A stretch of 18,274 nucleotides of DNA, from the NCBI GenBank assembly GCA_023435435.1, contig JAEYRW010000091.1, positions 1-18,274 on the forward strand, written 5' to 3'. Numbering within the stretch: position 1 is the first letter of the stretch; each line of letters starts with the position of its first letter. Below, piece by piece: positions 1 to 6,837 of this stretch. The position numbers and the translations under genes are program-made. This stretch comes from Bacillota bacterium (lineage in GTDB: Bacteria > Bacillota > Clostridia > Christensenellales > Aristaeellaceae). The notes beneath the pieces were generated by a model, which ran no database searches, had not been told where the DNA came from, and saw only the letters and a program-made list of their open reading frames with translations.

Positions 1-30
1 CCCCCGCGCCGTCGAGTTTATTAATTCGGT

Positions 31-54
31 CGCCCGGGGCTGCGCCCCCGGGCG
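31..54 (-). terminator. GC-rich hairpin just after the YitT-like gene
   Basis: A perfect stem (GCCCGGGG at 32-39 against CCCCGGGC at 46-53, extended by one CG pair on each side) lies directly downstream of the stop codon of the membrane-protein gene. There is no real U-tract after it on the minus strand, so it is a weak candidate for an intrinsic terminator and could instead protect the 3' end of the mRNA. Confidence 0.4.
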
Positions 55-705
55 TCACCCTCGTCCCCTCAGCAGGAAAGGCCGCGCGAGGCGGGCGGTG
101 AACAGGTCGATGAGGGGCCCCATGAACAGGGCGGTGACGAGGGTACCGACGCCGACGGTAGCGCCCAGGAAAAAGCCGGAGACGACGCAGACGAGGTCGG
201 TAAAGATGCGAACGAAGCGAAAGGGACCGAGGCGGCGGTCGGCGAGCATCATGGCCTGGGCGTCGTACGTGGAAACGCCCAGGGCCGCGGTCATGTAGAA
301 GCTCGCCGCGAGGCACATGAGGACGATGCCGATGACAAGAAAGGCGATGCGGACAAAGATGGTCATGGGGATGCCCGTGAGGCCGAGCACCCACACCGAC
401 AACTCGACGATATAGCCGGTGAGGAAGACCGCGAAAAACGTCGCGAGGCCGATGTACTTGCGCCCGAAAAAGAAGACAACGGCGAGCAGGAGGATGTTCA
501 TGAGCGCCTGCACGTTTCCGTACCCGATGGGAAGCTTGTTGGAAATGCCCGTGCAGAGGCACTGATAGGGGTCCGTGCCGAATTGGGCGCGCTTGAAAAA
601 GCCGATGGAGAACGAACAGACAATCACGCCAAAAAACGACATGGCGAGCCTGCGGTAGAACAGCGGGCGCGCCTTGCGGAAAAAATTCAGGGATGCGTCG
701 GACAT
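55..705 (-). CDS. YczE/YyaS/YitT family membrane protein
   Basis: A 216-residue integral membrane protein. Hydrophobic segments are visible at about residues 20-40, 65-82, 86-110, 113-140 and 160-190, with short polar loops. The early stretch FFKRAQFGTDPYQCL, followed by an N-[ILV]-rich second helix, resembles the YczE/YyaS/YitT group of Bacillota membrane proteins, whose biochemical function is largely unknown; a transport role is only inferred. The ATG at 705 is preceded by an AAGGGGAT stretch that can serve as a ribosome binding site. The gene lies 77 bases beyond tatD on the same strand, so it could be read through from metG-tatD. A weak promoter at 738-767 suggests it may also be transcribed alone. 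The family call rests on overall pattern, not on a diagnostic motif. Confidence 0.75.
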   Translation of the reverse strand: MSDASLNFFRKARPLFYRRLAMSFFGVIVCSFSIGFFKRAQFGTDPYQCLCTGISNKLPIGYGNVQALMNILLLAVVFFFGRKYIGLATFFAVFLTGYIVELSVWVLGLTGIPMTIFVRIAFLVIGIVLMCLAASFYMTAALGVSTYDAQAMMLADRRLGPFRFVRIFTDLVCVVSGFFLGATVGVGTLVTALFMGPLIDLFTARLARPFLLRGRG

Positions 706-737
706 GCTGGTATCCCCTTTTGTATCAATCCGGAGAT

Positions 738-767
738 AGTATATTCGTCCGACGGTTAAGTTGGAAA
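738..767 (-). promoter_or_regulatory. Possible promoter of the YitT-like gene
   Basis: On the minus strand TTTCCA (767-762), an 18-base gap and TATACT (743-738) stand about 30 bases ahead of the start at 705. The -10 box is good and the -35 is only a partial match, so this is a moderate-to-weak call. Confidence 0.35.
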
Positions 768-782
768 CGCAGATTTTTGTGA

Positions 783-1556
783 TTACAGGTTAAACACGCG
801 GTTTGCGTTTTCGAATGCGGCCGCCGCCAGCGCTTCCGGCGCCATGCCGCGCAGACGGGCGATCTTTTCCACCGTGTGCACGATGAACGCGGGCTCGTTG
901 CGCCTTCCGCGCAGGGGCACGGGCGCCATGTACGGGCAATCGGTTTCCACCAGCAGCCGGTCGAGGGGCGTTTTTTCCGCCACCTCGGCAAGCTTCGGCG
1001 CGTTTTTGAACGTCACCGCGCCGGTGAGGGAAATGTACAGGCCGAGATCGAGGTAAATCTTCGCGCTCTCCCAGCTCCCGGTGTAGCAGTGCATGATGCC
1101 CGCCGGCAGCCGTCCCGCTGCCCGCGCGGCGCGCAAAAGCTCGATGTTGTCCCCGTGCGCCTCGCGGATGTGCAGCTGCATGGGCTTTTTGAGGCCGTAA
1201 GCCAGATCGATCTGGCGCGCGAACACGTCCTTCTGTACCTCGCGCGGCGAAAGGTCGTAGTGGTAGTCGAGGCCGATCTCGCCCAGGCAGGCGAATTTCG
1301 GGTGCTTCGCGGTTTCCAGCGTGATTGTCTCCACCTCGGGGGTGTACTTCGACGCGTTGTGCGGATGCACGCCCGCCGCGAGGTACAGAAAATCGTGCGC
1401 CTCCACGAGTTTGGCGGCGAAGGGCACATCCTCGGTGGAATCCGCCACCACCAACGCCCGCGCGACGCCCGTTTCCTTCATGCGGGCGATGACCTCGTCC
1501 CGGTCCTCAGCAAACTGTTCCAGCGAGATATGGGTGTGCGTGTCAAATATCTTCAT
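783..1556 (-). CDS. tatD: TatD family metal-dependent hydrolase (DNase)
   Basis: A 257-residue TIM-barrel metallohydrolase of the TatD/YabD family, expected to bind two divalent metals and act as a cytoplasmic nuclease. The family ligands are visible: HxH at residues 7-9 (DTHTH), the glutamate in GEIGLDYHYD near residue 95, the histidine in LHIREAH near 131, the histidine in MHCYTG near 157 and the aspartate in ETDCPY near 207. The length is normal for the family. The start is set at the ATG at 1556, giving MKIFDTHTH, because a GGAGAG ribosome binding site lies six bases upstream and family members begin this way; the frame is open 11 codons further but without support. It follows metG by 54 bases, and metG-tatD linkage is common in Bacillota, so it probably shares the metG transcript. 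Confidence 0.93.
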   Translation of the reverse strand: MKIFDTHTHISLEQFAEDRDEVIARMKETGVARALVVADSTEDVPFAAKLVEAHDFLYLAAGVHPHNASKYTPEVETITLETAKHPKFACLGEIGLDYHYDLSPREVQKDVFARQIDLAYGLKKPMQLHIREAHGDNIELLRAARAAGRLPAGIMHCYTGSWESAKIYLDLGLYISLTGAVTFKNAPKLAEVAEKTPLDRLLVETDCPYMAPVPLRGRRNEPAFIVHTVEKIARLRGMAPEALAAAAFENANRVFNL

Positions 1557-1571
1557 TCGTCTCTCCACAGG

Positions 1572-1605
1572 GCGGGGGCCGGGGCGCATCGCCCGCGGCC
1601 CCCGC
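1572..1605 (-). other. Intercistronic hairpin between metG and tatD
   Basis: GCGGGGGCCG (1572-1581) and CGGCCCCCGC (1596-1605) form a perfect 10-bp GC stem in the 54-base gap between metG and tatD. No U-tract follows; the tatD ribosome binding site comes next on the minus strand. It may partly attenuate or stabilise the dicistronic mRNA. This role is inferred. Confidence 0.5.
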
Positions 1606-1610
1606 TTTCG

Positions 1611-3578
1611 TCAGCCGATTTCCGAGCCCGGCGCGATGCCGTCCTCGACGGTAAGAAGCTTCAGATTCCCCGCCTCATCCTCGGCGCAGAGCAGCATGCC
1701 CTCGGACAGGATGCCGCGCATCTTGCGCGGGGCGAGGTTTGCGACCAGAACGACGGTCTTGCCGGGCATTTCCTCGGGGGAATACCACTTGGCGATGCCG
1801 GAGAGCACGGTGCGCGTCTTTCCGCCACCCACGTCGAGGGTCGACTGAAGCAGTTTGTCGGATTTTTCAACCTTCCGGCAGGCGATCACCTTCGCCGCGA
1901 TGAGCTTGACCTTGAGGAAATCCTCAATGCCGATTTCCTGCGCGGGCGCTGCCTCGGCAGTGGGTTCGGGCTTTGCCGGCACGGCCGCCGCTTCCTTCTC
2001 CGCCGCGATTTCCGCAAGCTCTTTTTTCACGTCCAGCCGGGGGAACAGCGCCTCGCCCTTTTTGACCTTGGTACCGGGCGTCAGTACGCCGAAGGTCTTC
2101 ACGCTCTCCCATGTCTTCTGCGCGGGGTCCGCAACGCCCAGCTGCCCGAAAATCTTTCCGGGCGTGGCGGGCATGGTGGGCGCGATGTACACCGCGACGG
2201 CGCGCACGCACTCGGCAAGGTTATAAAGAACCGTCTTGAGGCGCGGAAGCGTCTCCTCGCCCTTTCCAAGCACCCAGGGCTGGGTGAGGTCGATGTAGCG
2301 GTTGGCATCGCCCACCAGCTTCCAGACCTCGATGAGCGCCTGGCCGAACTGGAGCTCGTCCATGGCCTTCTCGACCAGAGCGGGCAGGTCCTCGAACCGC
2401 GCGATGAGCGCCGCGTCAACCTCCTCCCGCGCACCGGGGACGGGAATCTCGCCGCCAAAGTACTTCTCGATCATCGCCACCACCCGGGAAACGAGGTTGC
2501 CGAGATCGTTGGCAAGATCGGAATTGAGGCGGTTCAGGAACGACTCGTTCGTGTAGTTGCCGTCGGACCCGAAGGGCATCTCGCGCATGAGGTAGTAGCG
2601 CAGCGCGTCCACACCGTAGCGCTTCACGATGGGCGCGGGATATTCAACGTTGCCCTTGGACTTCGACATCCTGTCGCCGCCGAACAGCAGCCAGCCGTGG
2701 CCGAACACCTGCTTGGGCAGGGGGAGTCCCAGCGCCTTCAGCATGATCGGCCAGTAGATGGTGTGGAAGCGCACGATCTCCTTGCCCACAAGCTGAATGT
2801 CCGCGGGCCAATACTTCCGGAACAGCTCGTCGTGGTCCGTGCCGTAGCCGAGCGCGGTGATATAGTTGGACAAAGCGTCGATCCACACGTACACCACGTG
2901 GCCGGGGTCGAAGTCCACGGGAATGCCCCACTTGAAGGACGTGCGCGACACACACAGGTCCTGAAGGCCCGGGCGCAGGAAGTTGCTGAGCATCTCGTTG
3001 GCGCGGGCGGTGGGCTGGATGAATTCCGGGTGCGTCTCGATATAATCGATGAGCCAGTCCTGATACTTGCTCATGCGGAAGAAGTAGCTCTCCTCGTGGG
3101 CGACCTCGCAGGGGCGTCCGCAGTCGGGACACACCTTCTGGCCGTCCTTTTCGACGAGCTGCGTCTCCGTCCAAAAAGACTCGCAGGGCGCGCAGTACAT
3201 GCCCTCATATTCGCTCTTATAGATGTCTCCCTGATCGTAGAACTTCTTGAAAATTTTCTGGACGATCTTGACGTGGCGCGCCTCGGTGGTGCGGATGAAA
3301 TCGTCGTACTCGATGTCCATGAGCTTCCAGAGGTCCTTGGTCTCCGCGACGATCTTGTCGACATACGCCTGGGGCGTGACGCCGGTCTCCTTGGCCTTGC
3401 GCTCGATTTTGAGGCCGTGCTCGTCGGTGCCGGTGAGAAAATACGTGTCGTAGCCCGTCATCTTCTTGAAGCGGGTCATGGTGTCGGCGGCGACGGTGGT
3501 GTACGTGTGGCCGATGGTCATATTCCCGCTGGGATAGTAGATGGGGGTCGTGATATAGAACGTCTTTTTGTCCGCCAT
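1611..3578 (-). CDS. metG: Methionine--tRNA ligase
   Basis: A 655-residue cytoplasmic methionyl-tRNA synthetase that charges tRNA-Met using ATP. The class I nucleotide-binding signature is near the N-terminus (PIYYPSG then IGHTYTT, residues 12-28). The usual HIGH motif reads TIGH here. A zinc-knuckle insertion with two Cys pairs (CAPC and CPDCGRPC) spans about residues 127-158. The KMSKS loop is present as DRMSKSKGN at about 301-309. An anticodon-binding helical domain follows. After an Ala/Glu/Pro-rich linker (about 505-545), a C-terminal tRNA-binding OB-fold of the Trbp111 type ends the protein. The length fits the long, dimeric bacterial form. The ATG at 3578 has a GAGGAGG ribosome binding site at 3589-3595. 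Expression is controlled by the T-box leader upstream, and tatD follows in the same orientation. Confidence 0.98.
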   Translation of the reverse strand: MADKKTFYITTPIYYPSGNMTIGHTYTTVAADTMTRFKKMTGYDTYFLTGTDEHGLKIERKAKETGVTPQAYVDKIVAETKDLWKLMDIEYDDFIRTTEARHVKIVQKIFKKFYDQGDIYKSEYEGMYCAPCESFWTETQLVEKDGQKVCPDCGRPCEVAHEESYFFRMSKYQDWLIDYIETHPEFIQPTARANEMLSNFLRPGLQDLCVSRTSFKWGIPVDFDPGHVVYVWIDALSNYITALGYGTDHDELFRKYWPADIQLVGKEIVRFHTIYWPIMLKALGLPLPKQVFGHGWLLFGGDRMSKSKGNVEYPAPIVKRYGVDALRYYLMREMPFGSDGNYTNESFLNRLNSDLANDLGNLVSRVVAMIEKYFGGEIPVPGAREEVDAALIARFEDLPALVEKAMDELQFGQALIEVWKLVGDANRYIDLTQPWVLGKGEETLPRLKTVLYNLAECVRAVAVYIAPTMPATPGKIFGQLGVADPAQKTWESVKTFGVLTPGTKVKKGEALFPRLDVKKELAEIAAEKEAAAVPAKPEPTAEAAPAQEIGIEDFLKVKLIAAKVIACRKVEKSDKLLQSTLDVGGGKTRTVLSGIAKWYSPEEMPGKTVVLVANLAPRKMRGILSEGMLLCAEDEAGNLKLLTVEDGIAPGSEIG

Positions 3579-3616
3579 TGGACTTCATCCTCCTCGTTTT
3601 CTGGTCTATGGAAAAT

Positions 3617-3649
3617 AAAAAAACGCGCCTCGAACCATGCGAGGGGCGC
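3617..3649 (-). terminator. T-box regulated intrinsic terminator
   Basis: On the minus strand GCGCCCCTCG (3649-3640) can pair with CGAGGCGC (3632-3625) with a two-base bulge, followed by seven T residues (3623-3617). Its 5' side follows directly on the T-box core, as expected for the terminator form that is disrupted when uncharged tRNA stabilises the antiterminator. Confidence 0.85.
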
Positions 3650-3872
3650 TGTGGGCGCGATACCAACCCTGTTCACCCGGCGCTTCTGGTTGCCGGGCCT
3701 TTCGCCGACCGTCTGATCGGCTGCGCGCATAACGGTGCCGTCCGCCGCGCGCTTGCGTCGCTCACGCGCGGAACTCCGGAGCCATGTTCGCGCCGCCTTC
3801 CGCCGCCGGTTTTCAGCCTGTCCGGCTCTCTGTGGGCGTATCTCGCGCGCTACTCTCCCCTTCATCGCTTTG
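3617..3872 (-). promoter_or_regulatory. T-box leader (Met-specific) of metG
   Basis: This 5' leader senses uncharged tRNA and switches metG transcription on when tRNA-Met is uncharged. Reading the minus strand, the loop-E-like element GATGAAGGGGAGAGTAGC is at 3866-3849. The AG-bulge motif AGAGAG is at 3831-3826. The apical loop AGGCTGAAAA is closed by a GCCGG/CCGGC stem at about 3826-3805. A candidate specifier is GAAC-ATG at 3789-3783, encoding Met. A stem III-like CCCGGC/GCCGGG hairpin follows. The T-box core AACAGGGTTGGTATCGCG is at 3673-3656; its UGGU bulge (3665-3662) can pair with an ACCA tRNA end. The terminator hairpin comes last. The specifier, the T-box core and the gene downstream all agree on methionine. 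Confidence 0.92.
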
Positions 3873-3878
3873 CGGACC

Positions 3879-3907
3879 ATTATAGAGGGATTTGCGGCGG
3901 ATGTCAA
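3879..3907 (-). promoter_or_regulatory. metG T-box promoter
   Basis: A full consensus sigma-A promoter lies on the minus strand: TTGACA (3907-3902), a 17-base spacer and TATAAT (3884-3879). Transcription would begin near 3872, immediately ahead of stem I of the T-box. Confidence 0.93.
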
Positions 3908-3918
3908 CCGCTATTTTG

Positions 3919-3947
3919 TTTACAGCGCGTTTTTTGCATGATATAAT
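3919..3947 (+). promoter_or_regulatory. pepF promoter
   Basis: TTTACA (3919-3924), a 17-base spacer and TATAAT (3942-3947) form a strong sigma-A promoter 32 bases ahead of the pepF start. Its -35 box is only 11 bases from the -35 box of the divergent metG promoter. Confidence 0.9.
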
Positions 3948-3979
3948 GCAGGCATAGTGAAATTTGCGGAGGAACAGCC

Positions 3980-5710
3980 ATGAATTGGGATTTATCAAAG
4001 CTCTATCCGGGATTTGACGACGCGGCGTTTTTAAGGGATCTCGGTTCCCTCGAAGGCGCATACGCGGCTCTTTTGGCAAAGGCGGAAAAGCTGGACGGCC
4101 CGGAAAGTCTCTCCGCGCTTTTGCGCGGAATGGCGGACGCGGTGACCAAGGAAATCCGGGTAGCGCTCTTCGTGCAGCTCACCCTCGCGGCCGAGGCGAC
4201 CAACGAGTCCGCGCTGGCGCTGGCGGAAAGGCTGATGGTGTTCGACAACGGCAGGCGCAGGGTCATGAGCGCGGCAAGCAATTTTATGAAGGACGCGGAC
4301 GCGGACGCTTGCGCGGCTTCCGATCCCTTCCTCGCGCAGCACAAATACCTTCTCATCCTTTTGAAGCGCGAAGCGGCGCACGTCATCGATCCCGCGCTGG
4401 AGGAAACCGTTCTCAAAATGCGCATGACGGGCGCAAACGCCTTCGCGCAGCTGCGCGACCAGATCGACGCGGGCCACATGATCGAGCTGGACGGGAAGAA
4501 GCATCCCCTTTCCGCCATCCGGGGCATGGCCTACTCCCCCGATGCGGATGTGCGCAGGCGCGCCTACGAGGCCGAGCTCGCGGCGTACCCCGCCATCGAA
4601 ACCGGCATGGCGGCCTGCCTCAACGCCATTAAGGGCGAGGCGCTGACGCTGTTGCCCCTCAGGCATTATGACGAGGTGCTCGACACCGCCCTCGACCTCG
4701 CGCGCGTCGACCGCGGAACCTTGGACGCGCTCATGGCCGCCATGCGCGAATCCCTTCCCGCCTTCCGGCGCTTTTTCCGGGCCAAGGCAAGAAAGCTGGG
4801 CTACGGCGGCGGGCTGAAATTCTGCGATCTGTTCGCACCGGTGGGCGCTTCCGCCAAGGAATACACCCTCGACGAGGCCCGCGCGCTTCTGAACGATGTG
4901 TTCTCCCGGGTGAGCCCCAAAATGGCGGCGTTCATCGACCATGCGTTTGAGGACCGCTGGATCGACGCGTTCCCGCGCCAGGGCAAGGTGGGCGGCGCGT
5001 TCTGCGCGGGCGCGCACATGCTCAGGACCAGCTATGTGCTGGCAAACTTCGACGGGAGCCTCTCGTCGGTGAGCACGCTGGCCCACGAGCTGGGCCACGC
5101 GTACCACAACGACTGCGTCAAGGACCTGCCCATCCTCATGAGCGATTACCCCATGCCGCTTGCGGAGACGGCTTCCATTTTCAATGAGACGCTCCTGGTG
5201 AACAAGCTTCTGGACGCCGCGGACGCGGGAACGCGCGAGACGCTGCTCGACCAGCAGCTCACCGACGCGGCGCAGGTGATTGTGGACATTTTAAGCCGCT
5301 TCCTGTTTGAATCCGAGGTCTTGAAACGCCGGGCGGACCACACGCTCACGCCCAGGGAACTTTGCGAAATCATGAAGGACGCGCAGGCAAAGACCTACGC
5401 CGACGGACTGGACGAGAATTCCATGCACCCCTACATGTGGGCATGCAAGCCCCACTACTACAGCCCCGACCTCCACTTCTACAACTTCCCCTACGCGTTC
5501 GGCCTTCTGTTCGGCCTGGGCGTGTACGCGCGCTACCTCGAAAAGGGCGAGGCGTTCCTGCCTGACTACGACGCGCTTCTGACCGCCACCAGCGCGGGCG
5601 ACGTGCGCGAGGTGGCCGCGCAGGTGGGCATCGACGTAACGGACGTCGGATTCTGGCGCGGTTCTGTCAAGGTTTTGACCGACCGAATTGACGAATTCGA
5701 AAAGGCCTGA
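3980..5710 (+). CDS. pepF: M3 family oligoendopeptidase (PepF type)
   Basis: A 576-residue zinc metallopeptidase of family M3 that degrades short peptides in the cytoplasm. The zinc site is clear: HELGH at residues 369-373 (context TLAHELGHAYHND), with the third ligand Glu396 in AETASIFNETL, at the spacing usual for M3. Near the C-terminus the stretch from about residue 480 (HPYMWACKPHYYSPDLHFYN) carries the substrate-binding Tyr/His-rich segment typical of PepF. The length is as usual for the family, and no signal peptide or membrane segment is seen. The start ATG at 3980 has GGAGGA at 3968-3973, seven bases away. It is transcribed alone from its own promoter, divergently from metG. No clear terminator is visible in the 98 bases before the next gene, so some readthrough is possible. 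Confidence 0.94.
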   Translation: MNWDLSKLYPGFDDAAFLRDLGSLEGAYAALLAKAEKLDGPESLSALLRGMADAVTKEIRVALFVQLTLAAEATNESALALAERLMVFDNGRRRVMSAASNFMKDADADACAASDPFLAQHKYLLILLKREAAHVIDPALEETVLKMRMTGANAFAQLRDQIDAGHMIELDGKKHPLSAIRGMAYSPDADVRRRAYEAELAAYPAIETGMAACLNAIKGEALTLLPLRHYDEVLDTALDLARVDRGTLDALMAAMRESLPAFRRFFRAKARKLGYGGGLKFCDLFAPVGASAKEYTLDEARALLNDVFSRVSPKMAAFIDHAFEDRWIDAFPRQGKVGGAFCAGAHMLRTSYVLANFDGSLSSVSTLAHELGHAYHNDCVKDLPILMSDYPMPLAETASIFNETLLVNKLLDAADAGTRETLLDQQLTDAAQVIVDILSRFLFESEVLKRRADHTLTPRELCEIMKDAQAKTYADGLDENSMHPYMWACKPHYYSPDLHFYNFPYAFGLLFGLGVYARYLEKGEAFLPDYDALLTATSAGDVREVAAQVGIDVTDVGFWRGSVKVLTDRIDEFEKA

Positions 5711-5765
5711 TCGCACGAAATTGCCTGTTTTGCCACAGATTCTTAATGTACGGAAGCGAACGACC

Positions 5766-5774
5766 TGCTATAAT
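5766..5774 (+). promoter_or_regulatory. Extended -10 promoter of the small membrane protein
   Basis: TGC followed by TATAAT (5769-5774) is a perfect extended -10 element. The expected -35 position (5746-5751) is a poor match. It lies 35 bases ahead of the chosen start at 5809 and rules out the longer reading frame that begins at 5746. Confidence 0.7.
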
Positions 5775-5808
5775 AACAGCACCTACCTATGGGACGGAGG
5801 TGATCCCT

Positions 5809-6234
5809 ATGACGGAGCCGATGGATCAGGATCTAAAAAAGCTGATGGACCAAAACTCCATCAAAACAACGGTGATCTCTTACCTCATGACACTCGTTTT
5901 CGCCGCCGTGAGCGCGGTCACCGCAATGGCGGGGCGTGAAATGATCGAACGGCTCATGCGCGATTTCGTGTTCAGCGGAAACGCCGAGCTGCAAGTCAAC
6001 CAGACGACGGGACTTCGCCACCTTTCGACCATCATCGGGCTTGCCCTGATGGTTGGCGCATGGCTCGTGGCCTTCATGATCGTGTGGAACCGCACGGAAA
6101 AAGCGGGCACGCTCAAAAAGCGGGTGAAGGTCAATCTCACTTGGATCGGCGCCGCCGCGGGCTGCTTCCTTGTATTTCTTCTCGTTACCTACTTTGTGAC
6201 CGGCCAGTGGCTGACTCTCAAGGGCGGCATCTGA
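5809..6234 (+). CDS. Small membrane protein, three predicted helices, unknown function
   Basis: A 141-residue protein I do not recognise. A charged N-terminus (MTEPMDQDLKKLMDQN) is followed by three hydrophobic segments at about residues 24-42, 70-91 and 111-132. Between the first two is a polar loop of about 25 residues, and between the last two a basic stretch with KKR. The first and second segments are rich in small residues. The start at 5809 is favoured over the in-frame ATG at 5746: a near-perfect ribosome binding site (GGAGGTGAT, 5796-5804) sits four bases ahead, while the upstream ATG lies inside the promoter region. The gene is flanked by its own promoter and a strong terminator, so it is monocistronic. 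Such a strong initiation site suggests good expression. Confidence 0.8.
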   Translation: MTEPMDQDLKKLMDQNSIKTTVISYLMTLVFAAVSAVTAMAGREMIERLMRDFVFSGNAELQVNQTTGLRHLSTIIGLALMVGAWLVAFMIVWNRTEKAGTLKKRVKVNLTWIGAAAGCFLVFLLVTYFVTGQWLTLKGGI

Positions 6235-6248
6235 CGCAAGTCCTATTC

Positions 6249-6274
6249 GGAGCGGATCTTCCGCTCCTTTTTTT
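6249..6274 (+). terminator. Intrinsic terminator after the small membrane protein
   Basis: A perfect 8-bp stem, GGAGCGGA (6249-6256) with TCCGCTCC (6260-6267) and a three-base loop, is followed by seven T residues (6268-6274). It lies 14 bases past the stop codon. Confidence 0.95.
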
Positions 6275-6364
6275 GTGCAATTTCCCTTTCGCGGGACATC
6301 CTTCTATCCGCGCCCGCGCGGTTTGACAATTCATTCCTTCAACCCTTCCAATGGTACAGAATAT

Positions 6365-6387
6365 ATCCATTAGAGTGATGTATGGAT
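6365..6387. repeat. Inverted repeat ATCCAT-N11-ATGGAT
   Basis: A perfect 6-bp inverted repeat with an 11-base spacer. AT-rich flanks (ATAT on the left, TCATAT on the right) extend it imperfectly. The half-site centres are 17 bases apart, so it could be an operator, but no gene starts nearby. Confidence 0.35.
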
Positions 6388-6516
6388 TCATATCCGCTTC
6401 GACGCCGCGCGAAAAATGATTTTATGACGCATTCGTAAAAGATCGTGAATGTTTTGTGAATCAATCGCAGGCATGCCCCCAACCAAGAACTTCCTGAAAT
6501 GAATGCCGACAGTGCA

Positions 6517-6568
6517 AACGGACCTTGTGGAAGAATTATGTCTTTTCAGAATCAAAAACAGGTCCGTT
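6517..6568. repeat. Inverted repeat AACGGACCT-N34-AGGTCCGTT
   Basis: A perfect 9-bp inverted repeat (6517-6525 and 6560-6568) with a 34-base AT-rich spacer. It could fold as the stem of a structured RNA or be the remains of a mobile-element end. No T-tract follows it on the plus strand. Confidence 0.45.
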
Positions 6569-6704
6569 CATTTGGATATTTCACGTGGACCATCGACACG
6601 CGACATTCATTCCGCAACCGACACATGCGCGTACTTTTATCCAAAGATAAGAAAGCGTGCGCTGTATCAAAAATGGTTGGAGCGCCGATTCCCAGACGAT
6701 GCAA

Positions 6705-6739
6705 TGATTGACGAACGCATGCGGACAGGGCGTCAATCA
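6705..6739. repeat. Inverted repeat TGATTGACG-N17-CGTCAATCA
   Basis: A perfect 9-bp inverted repeat (6705-6713 and 6731-6739) with a 17-base spacer, ending 37 bases ahead of the -35 box of the coiled-coil gene. The position fits an upstream operator or activator site; a hairpin is also possible. Confidence 0.45.
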
Positions 6740-6775
6740 AAATCACCACACAATCCATATCTTAACATATGCTTA

Positions 6776-6804
6776 TTGCATAGACGGGTGTTTTGGGTTA
6801 TAAT
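6776..6804 (+). promoter_or_regulatory. Promoter of the coiled-coil protein gene
   Basis: TTGCAT (6776-6781), a 17-base spacer and TATAAT (6799-6804) stand 33 bases ahead of the start at 6838. The element overlaps the upstream ATG at 6793, which argues against that ATG as a start. Confidence 0.85.
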
Positions 6805-6837
6805 AGAATCAAGACTAAGCGAAAGCGAGGAATTGTT

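Larger units (their letters stand above)
6275..6775. other. AT-richer intergenic region without a convincing gene
   Basis: About 500 bases with base composition clearly lower in GC than the neighbouring genes. An isolated TTGACA (6323-6328) has only a weak -10 partner (TCCAAT, 6347-6352). Three inverted repeats occur, listed separately. An open frame from 6503 to 6889 (128 codons) lacks a ribosome binding site, uses AT-rich codons unlike its neighbours, and runs through the promoter and start of the next gene, so I do not call it as a gene. The stretch could be a decayed gene, a non-coding RNA locus or a regulatory region; the sequence alone does not decide. Confidence 0.5.

Noticed and set aside
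876..3716. 946-codon open frame opposite tatD and metG
   Set aside because: It is the antisense shadow of two certain genes; the product is rich in Arg, His and Leu in the way expected of a GC-rich complementary strand, and it has no start signals.
4031..5107. 358-codon minus-strand frame opposite pepF
   Set aside because: It is an antisense shadow of pepF with no promoter or ribosome binding site.
5746..5808. Upstream ATG that would lengthen the small membrane protein by 21 residues
   Set aside because: The extended -10 element lies inside this stretch, and the ATG at 5809 has a far better ribosome binding site.
6323..6352. TTGACA-N18-TCCAAT as a plus-strand promoter
   Set aside because: The -10 match is weak and no gene or clear RNA follows; it is mentioned only in the gap description.
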